NCBI GenBank assembly: GCA_002319795.1
Contig: DCFU01000046.1
Location: 62,001 to 126,000 of the forward strand
Reading direction: 5' to 3'
Length of the DNA: 64,000 bases
Source: Megamonas sp. UBA1796
GTDB taxonomy: Bacteria; Bacillota; Negativicutes; Selenomonadales; Selenomonadaceae
Shown here: positions 34,605 to 43,027 of the stretch, piece by piece
Numbering within the stretch: the first letter of the stretch is position 1
How the letters are laid out: each line of letters opens with the position of its first letter
Position numbers and translations under genes: made by a program
The notes under the pieces: generated by a model
The model's input: the letters and a program-made list of their open reading frames with translations, nothing else
Database searches by the model: none
What the model was told of the DNA's origin: nothing

Positions 34605-35609
34605 TTATGATTTTTTTCGCAGGAATTGTTCCGTTTCAGACTTTATATTCTTCACGTAAGACAACATTTCCTTATCGAGTGGATAGCGGATGACACAGCC
34701 TGGCGCTAAAATCAAATGCCTGCCGCCAGTTGCCTTAATAGTTTCATATATCTCATGGCGTAACTGATTCTTATTATGTCGGGTGATATCCATACGTTCA
34801 ATACCACCTAAAAGCGTTTTGCCGCTAAAAGCAGCAGCTTCCTCAACCGTAGGCAGACTCTGCCATGCATGCCAATTAAAAATCTGTACCGGATAGTCCT
34901 TGAGCAGGTCAAACATAATATCCTCTCCGTGTGCATGCAAAATATTGCACCAGCCCATTGATGCCTCCAATATTTTCTTATCATAAGGCACCCCGTATTC
35001 CGCATAGAACGGTTCATTGCTCACGGCAAAAGAGCTCATCTGCGATGCCAGAAAAACACCATCTGCACCCATCGAAATTACCTTCTCAACAAGTTTACAG
35101 GTAGTCGCGGTAATCCTTTCCAATGCGGCATGGATATCCGCGCCATAGCCTTGTTTAACATATTCCATAAGCTTACCGCCACAAAGTTTATCTGCCGTCG
35201 TAACCGGGCTGAATACCGTAAATACGACTGGCACATCCTCTCCCTGCAGCTTGTCCAGCAACAAGTACAGATACTCCTGCTCCCGCTTCAAAGCACCTTT
35301 CTCAATAGACAGCTCCTGAATGTTTTTCCAGTCTCCGCCTTGGTTAACCGGTGTCCGTACAATCTTCGCTACGCCTCCCTGAATCACTTCGGAATAATCA
35401 ATTATACAGTCAAAATCCTCAACACTGTACATTCCATTATTCATCGTCTTAACCAAATCAATATCATATTCCTTATAAAAGTCATATGTCTTTTGAGCTA
35501 TTTTTTCAGGCTCCCTATCGAATTGCGGCATATGGCTCCACATTGCATAAGGAACTACTGGCGGTTTCTCACCAGCCAGCACTTTTTTTATCAATTCCCT
35601 TTTATTCAT
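34605..35609 (-). CDS. Uroporphyrinogen decarboxylase (URO-D/MtaA-like) family protein
   Basis: 334 residues from MNKRELIKKVLAG (AAAGGAG upstream). The URO-D barrel is evident (PYAMWSHMPQFD, VVFTVFSPVTTADKL, GADGVFLASQM, NWHAWQSLPTVEEA). A possible zinc site is the HAH of ILHAHGED (Cys replaced by His compared with the HxC of MtaA/MtbA) plus the Cys of APGCVIRYP. No heme genes are near, so it is not HemE. Relatives transfer methyl groups from corrinoid proteins to thiols, but no corrinoid protein is encoded here. First gene of the URO-D/permease/M24 operon behind a strong promoter. Confidence 0.82.
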   Translation of the reverse strand: MNKRELIKKVLAGEKPPVVPYAMWSHMPQFDREPEKIAQKTYDFYKEYDIDLVKTMNNGMYSVEDFDCIIDYSEVIQGGVAKIVRTPVNQGGDWKNIQELSIEKGALKREQEYLYLLLDKLQGEDVPVVFTVFSPVTTADKLCGGKLMEYVKQGYGADIHAALERITATTCKLVEKVISMGADGVFLASQMSSFAVSNEPFYAEYGVPYDKKILEASMGWCNILHAHGEDIMFDLLKDYPVQIFNWHAWQSLPTVEEAAAFSGKTLLGGIERMDITRHNKNQLRHEIYETIKATGGRHLILAPGCVIRYPLDKEMLSYVKNIKSETEQFLRKKS

Positions 35610-35639
35610 AAAACCAGCTCCTTTAATAATCCAACTCAA

Positions 35640-36143
35640 ACTTTATCCGCCATAGCACCCGTTTCATATTTTTTGCAAAACGCGGGGCAAACCGTAACCT
35701 CTGCCCAATGCTTGGTTTTTATCCCAGTAATTCATACATGTTCTATATGATAAGTAATTTAATATGTTTTGTCAACTTCTGCAATCTTTTTTGACACATA
35801 CTCTTCACCGCCATAACATGCTGCCTTACCAAATCCACACAAACATGAATTGTAAATTTTCACGTTACATGGACTTTATTGATGCGTGAAGTTTAAGTAA
35901 TTTAATTTTATGATAATTAATCCCTGAGCGTTTGTCTAACGGTTATTTGCTTTGTTTCCAACAGGCAAACACCTGTCACATTTCTACCATATTATCTTCC
36001 ACAAGTTCTTCATAACTATCAGGTAAGGGACTTTTCAATGTCTGCAGGAAATCTATATACTCCGTATATTCCTCAATTATCCACAGAAAAATATCGCATA
36101 CCGTGTTTTAAAAATACATTATACTGCAGGTAAAATATTGGCT
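35640..36143. other. Intergenic region upstream of the URO-D operon
   Basis: This 504-base gap contains the URO-D promoter (35747-35775) and a ~120-base leader. The leader holds a short frame on the minus strand (35735 down to 35636): MNYWDKNQAL in one frame, continuing in the next as AEVTVCPAFCKKYETGAM. Farther up, an open frame without a start codon (36107 down to 35976) reads CDIFLWIIEEYTEYIDFL and ends VEDNMVEM; it may be a gene remnant. No riboswitch class was recognised. The rest is AT-rich. Confidence 0.45.
35747..35775 (-). promoter_or_regulatory. Promoter of the URO-D/permease/M24 operon
   Basis: Minus strand: consensus -35 TTGACA, 17-base spacer, -10 TATCAT. Transcription should start near 35740, leaving a leader of about 130 bases. 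Confidence 0.82.
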
Positions 36144-36175
36144 AAAAAAACTCCATTGCGTTTTCAGCAATGGAG
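36144..36175 (-). terminator. Terminator of the small hypothetical gene
   Basis: Perfect 9-bp stem (CTCCATTGC), seven-base loop, then TTTTTTT on the minus strand, 16 bases after the stop. Confidence 0.88.
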
Positions 36176-36190
36176 CGCCTATATGCTTAT

Positions 36191-36499
36191 TCAGTTTCTG
36201 CCAAACACCTGGATAATATCGCCACGTTTCTTATGTTTCTCTTCATAAACCGGATATTCACTCACTTTCACGGCCTTCGGCAGATGCATGCCCTTAATAG
36301 CCGTCAGAGCTCTCTTTTCCAGTATCCACGTAACCTCCACCTCGCTAAGTTCCCGGTCAAGCTTATAGATACTGTAGTACCGTCTCCAGTCGACACCGGA
36401 AACCCATGGCCGCTTGTCTACATAGATAAAATTTTTTTCACCACTGGCTGCACGGCAGCCTGCCCCCTCCAACTCTACCTCTTTTACCTCTTCCTGCAT
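36191..36499 (-). CDS. Small hypothetical protein
   Basis: 102 residues, not recognised. It is Glu/Lys/Val-rich with an aromatic central patch (NFIYVDKRPWVSGVDWRRYYSIYKLDR-like, split here) and no membrane segment or signal peptide. It looks genuine: GGGGAGAGG precedes the ATG, codon use resembles the neighbours, and a textbook terminator follows. It forms a one-gene unit between the URO-D and IclR operons. Function unknown. Confidence 0.7.
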   Translation of the reverse strand: MQEEVKEVELEGAGCRAASGEKNFIYVDKRPWVSGVDWRRYYSIYKLDRELSEVEVTWILEKRALTAIKGMHLPKAVKVSEYPVYEEKHKKRGDIIQVFGRN

Positions 36500-36728
36500 A
36501 TTGCCTCTCCCCTTTTTAAGAATATTCTATGTTATCCTGACATTTTTACGATTTCACCTTTGACTCTGCTATTTATGATTAAATTCTCCACGAAATAATT
36601 TTTTCCTCTTTTCCCGTAAGCAGATTCTATATTTTTAAAATCTTCTGTCATATGTATTCTCTATAATGCGTATTATAAAGAGAGGCCGATGACCTTACAT
36701 CCATATCGACCCCTGTCTCTCTGTTATA

Positions 36729-37505
36729 CTACCAGCCGCCAGCCGGTACAAATGCGTGGATAGCCTTCAGTTGTTCATCAATAATACGCCCCTCCAGGGC
36801 AAGCTGCTCTGTCAGTTTCTTCTGCCGAATATCCATATCCTCGCTGCTGCCTACAAGACTCAGACTAAAGCCAACCGTCTGCTCTTCACTGAATAAGGGC
36901 ACAGTGATAGCCGATACCCCGTTTTCCATTTCTTCACGGCACCAGGCCAGACGCTTTTGGCGAATATCCATGAGCTCTTCCATGATTTCCTGAACCCCTA
37001 CCTGCGTATGAGCCGTAAAGGAATGCCGGGGGGACTGCTCGATGAGGTAGCGGAGCTTTTCCTGCGGCTGAAAAGCCAGAATTGCCTTGGCCGCTGACGA
37101 AGCATGCAGTGGCATGCGCTGCCCCACGTGCACAAAATAGGTTTTGCGCTCCGGTTCCGGTTTATGCGCGTAAATGCAATAGACCTCGTTGGTCACAAAA
37201 CGGCAGATATATGCATACAAACGTGTTTTTTCTGCTATAGCATCACAATAAGGCGAAAGGAGCTCGGAAATGTCCCGTCCTTTTACAAAGCGGCTGCCCC
37301 AAATCATCGAAAGCGGCCCCAGATGATATTTTTTTGTCTCGCTCATTTGTACAATAAGCCTGTAATGCACCATATCCTGTAAAATACGATGCAATGTTCC
37401 TTTGCTGAGTCCTGTCTCACAGGCAAGCGCCGTCACCCCAATACCATGCTCATTCTCAAGGCTGACGGCATCCATAATGCTCACAAAGCGATCCATCCAT
37501 TCCAT
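36729..37505 (-). CDS. IclR-family regulator
   Basis: 258 residues. The N-terminal winged HTH (~5-65: GIGVTALACETGLSKGTLHRILQDM) and C-terminal GAF-like effector domain (YFVHVGQRMPLHASSAAKAILAF, GVSAITVPLF) are typical. GGAGG precedes the ATG. It lies 32 bases after the racemase-like gene and is probably the last gene of the MFS/amidohydrolase/pyrK/pyrD operon, hence its likely local regulator. IclR proteins usually control catabolic genes, which argues against a purely biosynthetic role for the pyrKD pair. Confidence 0.9.
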   Translation of the reverse strand: MEWMDRFVSIMDAVSLENEHGIGVTALACETGLSKGTLHRILQDMVHYRLIVQMSETKKYHLGPLSMIWGSRFVKGRDISELLSPYCDAIAEKTRLYAYICRFVTNEVYCIYAHKPEPERKTYFVHVGQRMPLHASSAAKAILAFQPQEKLRYLIEQSPRHSFTAHTQVGVQEIMEELMDIRQKRLAWCREEMENGVSAITVPLFSEEQTVGFSLSLVGSSEDMDIRQKKLTEQLALEGRIIDEQLKAIHAFVPAGGW

Positions 37506-37537
37506 GCCCTGACCTCCGGCTTCCTTATCTCTTATTA

Positions 37538-38215
37538 TCAGCCCTCAAGTGCGGCCTGCTGATATACCATGTACTCTATGCGAATAATAGCCGAGGTTAC
37601 ACCCTCGAGCACCGGCAGCTTGGTAGCTTTTGTAATCTCATCGGCGGCAAATCCCATGCCGGCGTCACCTAATACGATGACCTCTGCGCCGAACTCGCTT
37701 TTAGCCTTGCCTGCCATTTTCAGGATACCGGCCTGCATCTCCGCCAAAGAAGCATCTCCGCTTCCACAAACAGGCAAAAACACCATATTTTCATTTAATA
37801 TACCATAATGTTGCAGTGTTTCCTTCTGCATCTCAAGATCCCGCGAAGTTTTTCCCAGCACTGCAATCCTTCTCCCATAAAGAGGTGCCGGATACACCCC
37901 TGCCGGACCACTTGAAATGACCGGTTTGCCCGTGAGCTCATGCAGTGCTGCTACACCAAGTTCCGTGTGATGGGCAATTACAAAGCCGTCATAGATTCCT
38001 TTCAGGCTCCGTATCTTTTCCAATAAGGCGGCAGAAGCCTCAATAATATCCAAGGCTGAGGTAATCCGCTTTGATGCCTTTTCCAAGGCTACAACAGAGA
38101 CATGCGTATAGTCCTCGCTATTGCGCGCAGAAAGCTTTGCCGCATGGTCTGCGGCCTCATAAATGACGTCATTCAGTGCCATGTCACTCGTAGGATTCAC
38201 AATCAGGATATTCAT
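37538..38215 (-). CDS. Asp/Glu/hydantoin racemase-fold protein without catalytic cysteines
   Basis: 225 residues with the two-domain Asp/Glu racemase fold: MNILIVNPTSDMALN at the start, FVIAHHTELGVAALHE, RRIAVLGKTS, and VIVLGDAGMGFAADEI. Hydantoin, aspartate and glutamate racemases use two Cys, in VIAC and LGCAGM contexts. Here these are H82 and D184. Classical two-thiol racemisation is therefore impossible, and a different reaction or a binding role must be considered. It is in line after pyrD (127 bases) and before iclR. Confidence 0.82.
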   Translation of the reverse strand: MNILIVNPTSDMALNDVIYEAADHAAKLSARNSEDYTHVSVVALEKASKRITSALDIIEASAALLEKIRSLKGIYDGFVIAHHTELGVAALHELTGKPVISSGPAGVYPAPLYGRRIAVLGKTSRDLEMQKETLQHYGILNENMVFLPVCGSGDASLAEMQAGILKMAGKAKSEFGAEVIVLGDAGMGFAADEITKATKLPVLEGVTSAIIRIEYMVYQQAALEG

Positions 38216-38342
38216 ATACTCTGCACCCCATTCTTCAACAATTTTGGTCTTCTTCTATTTTAACACGTCAAAACAGCACAGTAAATCAACCGGCATAAGA
38301 GATTCCAACTATATTAGAATACACGACCCTATCCTGTCTGTT

Positions 38343-39257
38343 TCAAACCTTGATCTGCCCAACCAGCTCGCTGACCTGAGAGATTCCCTTTCTTGCCAGA
38401 TAAGCATCAATTCCCTCAGCAATTTCCTCCACAGCGCGCGGATTCACAAAATTATACGCCCCCACAGCCACAGTGCTCGCACCCGCGAGCAGGAACTCCA
38501 CTGCATCCTGCCAACAGGAAATTCCGCCAAGCCCCAGAACTGGGACTTTGACCGCTCGTGCTGTTTGCCATACCATGCGAAGCGCTACCGGTTTGATGGC
38601 CGGACCCGAAAGCCCTCCTGTAATATTGCCCAATAATGGCTGCCAGGACTCAATATCAATGGCCATGCCTGTAATCGTGTTGATGAGCGAAATTGCATCC
38701 GCACCGGCATCCTCCACAGCCTTCGCCATGCACGTGATATCCGTAACATTCGGTGAAAGCTTCACGATTACGGGTTTGCTTGTATGCAGCTTGACATTTC
38801 TCGTAACGGAAGCCGCGGCTTCCGGCTTGGTACCAAACACGATGCCGCCTTCCCTGACATTCGGGCAGGAAATATTGACCTCCAGTGCCGCCACACCATC
38901 CACATCAAGTTCCGCAGCAAGTTCTCCATATTCCTCAGCACTCCCGGCTGAAATATTCACGATAAGCGGCGTATCAATCGTTTTTATCTTGGGCAGTATC
39001 GTAGTCTTAAATGCCTCAACTCCCGGATTTTCCAGACCAATGCTATTCAGCATGCCTGCAGGAGTCTCCGCTACGCGCACACCTGCATTGCCCGGACGTG
39101 GTTTCGGCGTAATTCCCTTGGATATTATAGCCCCGATACCGTTTATATCCATAAAGTCCGCATATTCCAGTCCAAAACCAAAGGTTCCGGACGCTCCCAT
39201 CACCGGCGTCTTCATTTTTATCCCAGCAAACTCAAGCGCCATTCTTTTCTTATCCAT
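38343..39257 (-). CDS. pyrD: Dihydroorotate dehydrogenase, class 1B catalytic subunit
   Basis: 304 residues. The ATG overlaps the pyrK stop (TGATG). FMN-barrel motifs: VMGASGTFGFGLEYADF, SIGLENPGVEAF, and the catalytic C131 in LEVNISCPNVREGG, which defines class 1B. Together with PyrK it forms the NAD-linked heterotetramer. That enzyme works in pyrimidine synthesis, or in reverse in orotate fermentation (Clostridium oroticum). The position between an MFS carrier, an amidohydrolase and an IclR gene, with no other pyr genes, leaves the direction open. Confidence 0.94.
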   Translation of the reverse strand: MDKKRMALEFAGIKMKTPVMGASGTFGFGLEYADFMDINGIGAIISKGITPKPRPGNAGVRVAETPAGMLNSIGLENPGVEAFKTTILPKIKTIDTPLIVNISAGSAEEYGELAAELDVDGVAALEVNISCPNVREGGIVFGTKPEAAASVTRNVKLHTSKPVIVKLSPNVTDITCMAKAVEDAGADAISLINTITGMAIDIESWQPLLGNITGGLSGPAIKPVALRMVWQTARAVKVPVLGLGGISCWQDAVEFLLAGASTVAVGAYNFVNPRAVEEIAEGIDAYLARKGISQVSELVGQIKV

Positions 39258-40018
39258 CAAAAAACCTCCTCTGCCGGAAATACAGGCCCATCTGCGCATA
39301 CCTTATACCGCTTGCCGCTGCTCTTACCCGCAAAAGTACAACCCAGGCATACACCGATGCTGCAGGCCATGCGCTTTTCCATGGATACCTCACAAGGAAT
39401 TCCCTCTTTTGCGGCGATTTCAGCCACGCCCTGCATCATAATCATCGGACCGCAGGTTGATATGCCAGTGATTTCATTTTCAGCCAAAATATCCGGCAAA
39501 GCCTGCACCGTAAAACCCTTGCGCCCCACAGAACCATCATCGGTTGTAATATATATTTTCTCCGCATAGGGTTCGAGAAATTCAGACCAAAAAGTCTCTT
39601 CTGCGGTTTTGCCACCGATGAGCAGCACGGGCCTGTCCAGTTTGCGTGCCAAAAAAATCAATGGAGCAATGCCCACGCCCCCACCTACCAGCAGTGCCTT
39701 GTCTCCCTGCCTGATAGAGAATCCTGTGCCCAACGGGCCTTCTACGTTTATATGCTCATCTGCATGCATAGCAGCCATTTCTGCTGTCCCCTGGCCCACC
39801 AGCCGATAAATGAGCGTAATCGTCCCCTGTTCAGGGTCTGCATCCGCCACACTGAACGGGCGCCGCAAAAAAGTAATCCCCCCAGATTTTCGAATCGCCA
39901 CAAACTGCCCCGGCTGTACACACAGAGCGATTTCAGGCGCCCAAAGCACCATTTTCCACACTGCGGGAATCACCGCTTCATTGGAAATCACCACGGCATC
40001 CACTAAAAGCTTCTTCAA
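39257..40018 (-). CDS. pyrK: Dihydroorotate dehydrogenase electron transfer subunit
   Basis: 253 residues; TTG start with GGAGGAGA four bases upstream. FAD domain with the RRPFSVAD motif (52-59), NAD domain with LLVGGGVGIAPLIFLARKL (109-127), and a C-terminal [2Fe-2S] site of C219, C224, C227 and C241 (CSIGVCLGC..KVC). It passes electrons between NAD(H) and PyrD. Translationally coupled to pyrD. Confidence 0.95.
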   Translation of the reverse strand: MKKLLVDAVVISNEAVIPAVWKMVLWAPEIALCVQPGQFVAIRKSGGITFLRRPFSVADADPEQGTITLIYRLVGQGTAEMAAMHADEHINVEGPLGTGFSIRQGDKALLVGGGVGIAPLIFLARKLDRPVLLIGGKTAEETFWSEFLEPYAEKIYITTDDGSVGRKGFTVQALPDILAENEITGISTCGPMIMMQGVAEIAAKEGIPCEVSMEKRMACSIGVCLGCTFAGKSSGKRYKVCADGPVFPAEEVF

Positions 40019-40095
40019 AAAATCTCCTCCTCATATCGTCAAAGTTCTGCCGAGCAAAACATCGTTCTATTAAAAATTTCTCTAAAGCATGGTTC

Positions 40096-41490
40096 TCATC
40101 TGCTTACATTTTGATACAATGGAACCCATTTTCCTATAGGCTTTTCCTCACAAATTTTATGATTATCTGCCACAAGCTTTCCCCGCAAGTAGGTCTTGAC
40201 CGGCCAGCCCGTGACCTCCAGCCCATCAAAAGCAGTCATCGGCTGCTTACTGTGCAGATCTTCATTGCGTATCCTGCGTGTTTTACGCATATCCACCAAT
40301 ACCAAATCCGCGTCTTTTCCTCTTTGGATTACGCCCTTTGCAGCAAGTCCATATATCCTTGCCGGGTTTTCTGACAAAACTCTGCCCACAAACGGCAGCG
40401 TGATACGCCCTTTGCTTACCTCTCCCAGCATAAGTGGAAGCATGCTTTCCACGCCGCACATACCAGAAGGAATGGCAAATAAGCTCCCCTTTTTCTCTGA
40501 AATACAGTGTGGCGCATGATCCGAAGCTACAAAATCCAGTGTACCATCCATAAGACCCTGCCAAAGTGCCAGTCGATCACTCTCTTCCTTAATTACCGGA
40601 TAAACTTTTATCATGGGCCCCACCCGTTCATAATCATCTGCAGAAAGCAGCAGATAATGGGGACAAGTTTCTGCCGTAACCGGCACACCCTCAGCCTTCG
40701 CTCTTCGGATGAGTTCTACACCGTCACCCGAGGTCACATGCAATATGTGCAGATGTGCCCCTGTATCACGTGCAAAAGCCAGCGCCGTCTGTATCGTAAG
40801 CACCTCTGCAAGCGCCGGGCGCGACGCGAGCAACGCCCGATAATCCGTGCCCCCGGACACCGCATTGCGCTTTGTCAGCACATGGATAAGCCCACTGTTT
40901 TCCGCATGGATTGCAAGTATCTGTCTATTGCATGCGATCTGCTCGAATATCTCATAAACCTCACCATCATCAAGCGGTGGAATCACACCGGGCTGCCCTG
41001 GAACATAATTATAAATAAGTGCATGTGTTTTTTCATCAATTGCATAGCCCCAGAAAAACTTTACAGCTGCAGCCCCGCCATCTTTCATAGCACGCAGCTC
41101 CGCAAGATTCAGTCTGCCAAGGGAAAGTCCCCATAAACCATAATCCACAAAAGCCTTATCCTTAAAATATTCTACCTTCTGTTTCAAGCTTCCTGCATCG
41201 AGTACAGCTGGATTTGTATTTGGCATATCAAATACCGTCGTCACGCCTCCCACAGCAGCGGCACACGTTCCATGCGCAAAATCCTCCTTCTGCGTAGCTC
41301 CCGGGTCTCTGAAATGGCAGTGCGTGTCAATACAGCCTGGCAGGACATAAAGTCCTGCCGCATCTTGTATGGAAGCCGCCTCATAATCTGCATCCGTGAC
41401 AGCTGCAATCTTACCATCCTGCACATAGATATTGGTACGGCAAATACGATTGCCTACAACCCATCCATTTTTCAACACGAAATCATACAT
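40096..41490 (-). CDS. Cyclic amidohydrolase (dihydroorotase/hydantoinase/allantoinase type)
   Basis: 464 residues. All binuclear-zinc residues are present: H57 and H59 (DTHCHFRDPG), carboxylated K144 (AVKFFWGY), H195 (AIHAEN), H251 (HILHVTSG) and D324 (ASDHAPH). MPNTNPAV and the RDPG loop favour a dihydroorotase-like substrate. The length and KFFWGY context resemble allantoinase/hydantoinase. It opens or closes a cyclic ureide ring. It is second in the operon, 32 bases after the MFS gene and 77 before pyrK, so dihydroorotate is the most economical substrate. Confidence 0.85.
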   Translation of the reverse strand: MYDFVLKNGWVVGNRICRTNIYVQDGKIAAVTDADYEAASIQDAAGLYVLPGCIDTHCHFRDPGATQKEDFAHGTCAAAVGGVTTVFDMPNTNPAVLDAGSLKQKVEYFKDKAFVDYGLWGLSLGRLNLAELRAMKDGGAAAVKFFWGYAIDEKTHALIYNYVPGQPGVIPPLDDGEVYEIFEQIACNRQILAIHAENSGLIHVLTKRNAVSGGTDYRALLASRPALAEVLTIQTALAFARDTGAHLHILHVTSGDGVELIRRAKAEGVPVTAETCPHYLLLSADDYERVGPMIKVYPVIKEESDRLALWQGLMDGTLDFVASDHAPHCISEKKGSLFAIPSGMCGVESMLPLMLGEVSKGRITLPFVGRVLSENPARIYGLAAKGVIQRGKDADLVLVDMRKTRRIRNEDLHSKQPMTAFDGLEVTGWPVKTYLRGKLVADNHKICEEKPIGKWVPLYQNVSR

Positions 41491-41522
41491 GAAAAAACCT
41501 CCCCGGAATTCATCCTATACCC

Positions 41523-42824
41523 TTACGCAATAAGTTTGCCCTTTGTTTCTGGAACCATGAGCCACATCGCTATAAAAGCTACCGGATAAATAAGAAAAAC
41601 CAGGCTCATTGCACTGTATACACTGCTGCCAGTAGCCAGCCAGCCTATAATCGCCGGGCCGAAACCTGCCAGCCCTCGTCCGGTTCCAAAAATGAAATTC
41701 TCAGCTGTGGAACGTGCCTCCGAAGAATAATTTTCAGCAAGAATAGCACCATAACCGCCCATCATGCCATTGACTGTAAGTCCTAACAAAGAGCTTCCCC
41801 AAAGCAGTGCTTCCTGACTCGTAAAGCAGAAAAAATAAAGAATACAATAAACGGTTCCTGCGACGTACCATATGCCAAAGGTTTTTTTGCGGCCTATCTT
41901 GTCCGCCAAAATTCCAAAAGCTGTAATGCCTACGAGCATTCCACAGATAGAAATCGTCATCCATCCACTGGCCTTGGCAAGCGTATAGCCATATTTATCA
42001 GCAAGCACAGCCGGCATCCAGCTGAAAATCGCATAGTAACCGAAATTCTGTACCAGGCACATAATCATGAGTCCAATGGTAGTAATTGTCGTTTTTCTGT
42101 TCTCAAAAAGAGCCTTGACCGGCATACCGCTGATTTTGTAATATTCTTCTTTCTCCTCTGCCGAAATCGTTCCATTCTGCAGTCCGGTCTTCAGTTCCTT
42201 CAGATGTTCCTTACGCAAAACAAACATCTTAGGCTCACGCAGCGTAAGACGGGCGTAAATCGCGATTGCGGCTGGCACAAGCCCTATGAGGAATACCCCT
42301 CTCCACCCCATTGCCGGAACTACCAAGGCCACAATCACCGATGCTGCCAGGACACCAAACTGCCATCCCAGCGATACCCAGGATGTCGCCCGGGCACGCA
42401 TTTCTGGGGCCCATGTTTCTGTGACAATGGCCATGCCTATGCCAAACTCACCGCCAATGCCCAAACCAACCAGTACGCGAAGCACCAGCAGCGTGCTGTA
42501 ATCACCACACCAATAAATAGCCGCCGTAGCAAAAGAGTACAAGAAAATTGTAAATGACAAGACCTTGATACGCCCGACAGTATCAGCCAAAACACCAAAT
42601 ACATAAGACCCCGCCCAGATGCCGATTGTTGTCGCCAGTGTCAGATTACCAGCTTCAATCGGCGTCAGACCGAATTCCTTGATGATGAAAATCAGGACAA
42701 ACGACAAAAAAAACATATCCATGCCATCTGCAGCATACCCCAGCGTAGCAGCAACAAGGCTTTTCATATGATGGCCTTCTTCGCCTTCCACATAATTACG
42801 TCTCTTCATTTCCACATTGCTCAT
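41523..42824 (-). CDS. MFS metabolite:H+ symporter
   Basis: 433 residues, 12 predicted membrane helices with a long central loop (~200-240). The MFS signature between helices 2 and 3 is visible (GVLADTVGRIKVL), with its repeat ADKIGRKKTF in the second half. The GIGGEFGIGMAIVTETWAP segment is typical of the AAHS/MHS organic-acid carriers. AAGGAGGAG precedes the ATG. First gene of the operon, so it likely imports the ring compound used by the downstream enzymes. Confidence 0.88.
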   Translation of the reverse strand: MSNVEMKRRNYVEGEEGHHMKSLVAATLGYAADGMDMFFLSFVLIFIIKEFGLTPIEAGNLTLATTIGIWAGSYVFGVLADTVGRIKVLSFTIFLYSFATAAIYWCGDYSTLLVLRVLVGLGIGGEFGIGMAIVTETWAPEMRARATSWVSLGWQFGVLAASVIVALVVPAMGWRGVFLIGLVPAAIAIYARLTLREPKMFVLRKEHLKELKTGLQNGTISAEEKEEYYKISGMPVKALFENRKTTITTIGLMIMCLVQNFGYYAIFSWMPAVLADKYGYTLAKASGWMTISICGMLVGITAFGILADKIGRKKTFGIWYVAGTVYCILYFFCFTSQEALLWGSSLLGLTVNGMMGGYGAILAENYSSEARSTAENFIFGTGRGLAGFGPAIIGWLATGSSVYSAMSLVFLIYPVAFIAMWLMVPETKGKLIA

Positions 42825-42901
42825 GATACTTCTCCTCCTTATGTTGTTCCGTTCAGTGAAATGCAGTTTCGTTTTTTATGTATCAACCCCCATTAGAAAT
42901 C

Positions 42902-42943
42902 AAAAAGCGCTGTAATATCCTCTATGCGAAGATATTGCAGCGC
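42902..42943 (-). terminator. Terminator of the chemoreceptor gene
   Basis: A 13-bp stem (GCGCTGCAATATC, one mismatch/wobble) followed by TTTTTG on the minus strand; it separates the chemoreceptor gene from the MFS operon. Confidence 0.82.
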
Positions 42944-43027
42944 CCTTGCTTTAAAATATCATGTTCTCATGATATGCCTTTTGTCTTTTCCTGTCAAGAA
43001 ATTTTTGTATGTATATACTATGCATAT

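Noticed and set aside
35610..35745. A riboswitch (guanidine or corrinoid class) in the URO-D leader
   Set aside because: No conserved core of a known class could be matched by eye; a covariance search (Infernal against Rfam) would decide.
36729..41490. A simple de novo pyrimidine operon
   Set aside because: Not ruled out, but the MFS carrier, IclR regulator and Cys-less racemase, and the absence of pyrB, carAB, pyrF and pyrE, make it unlikely to be the standard operon.
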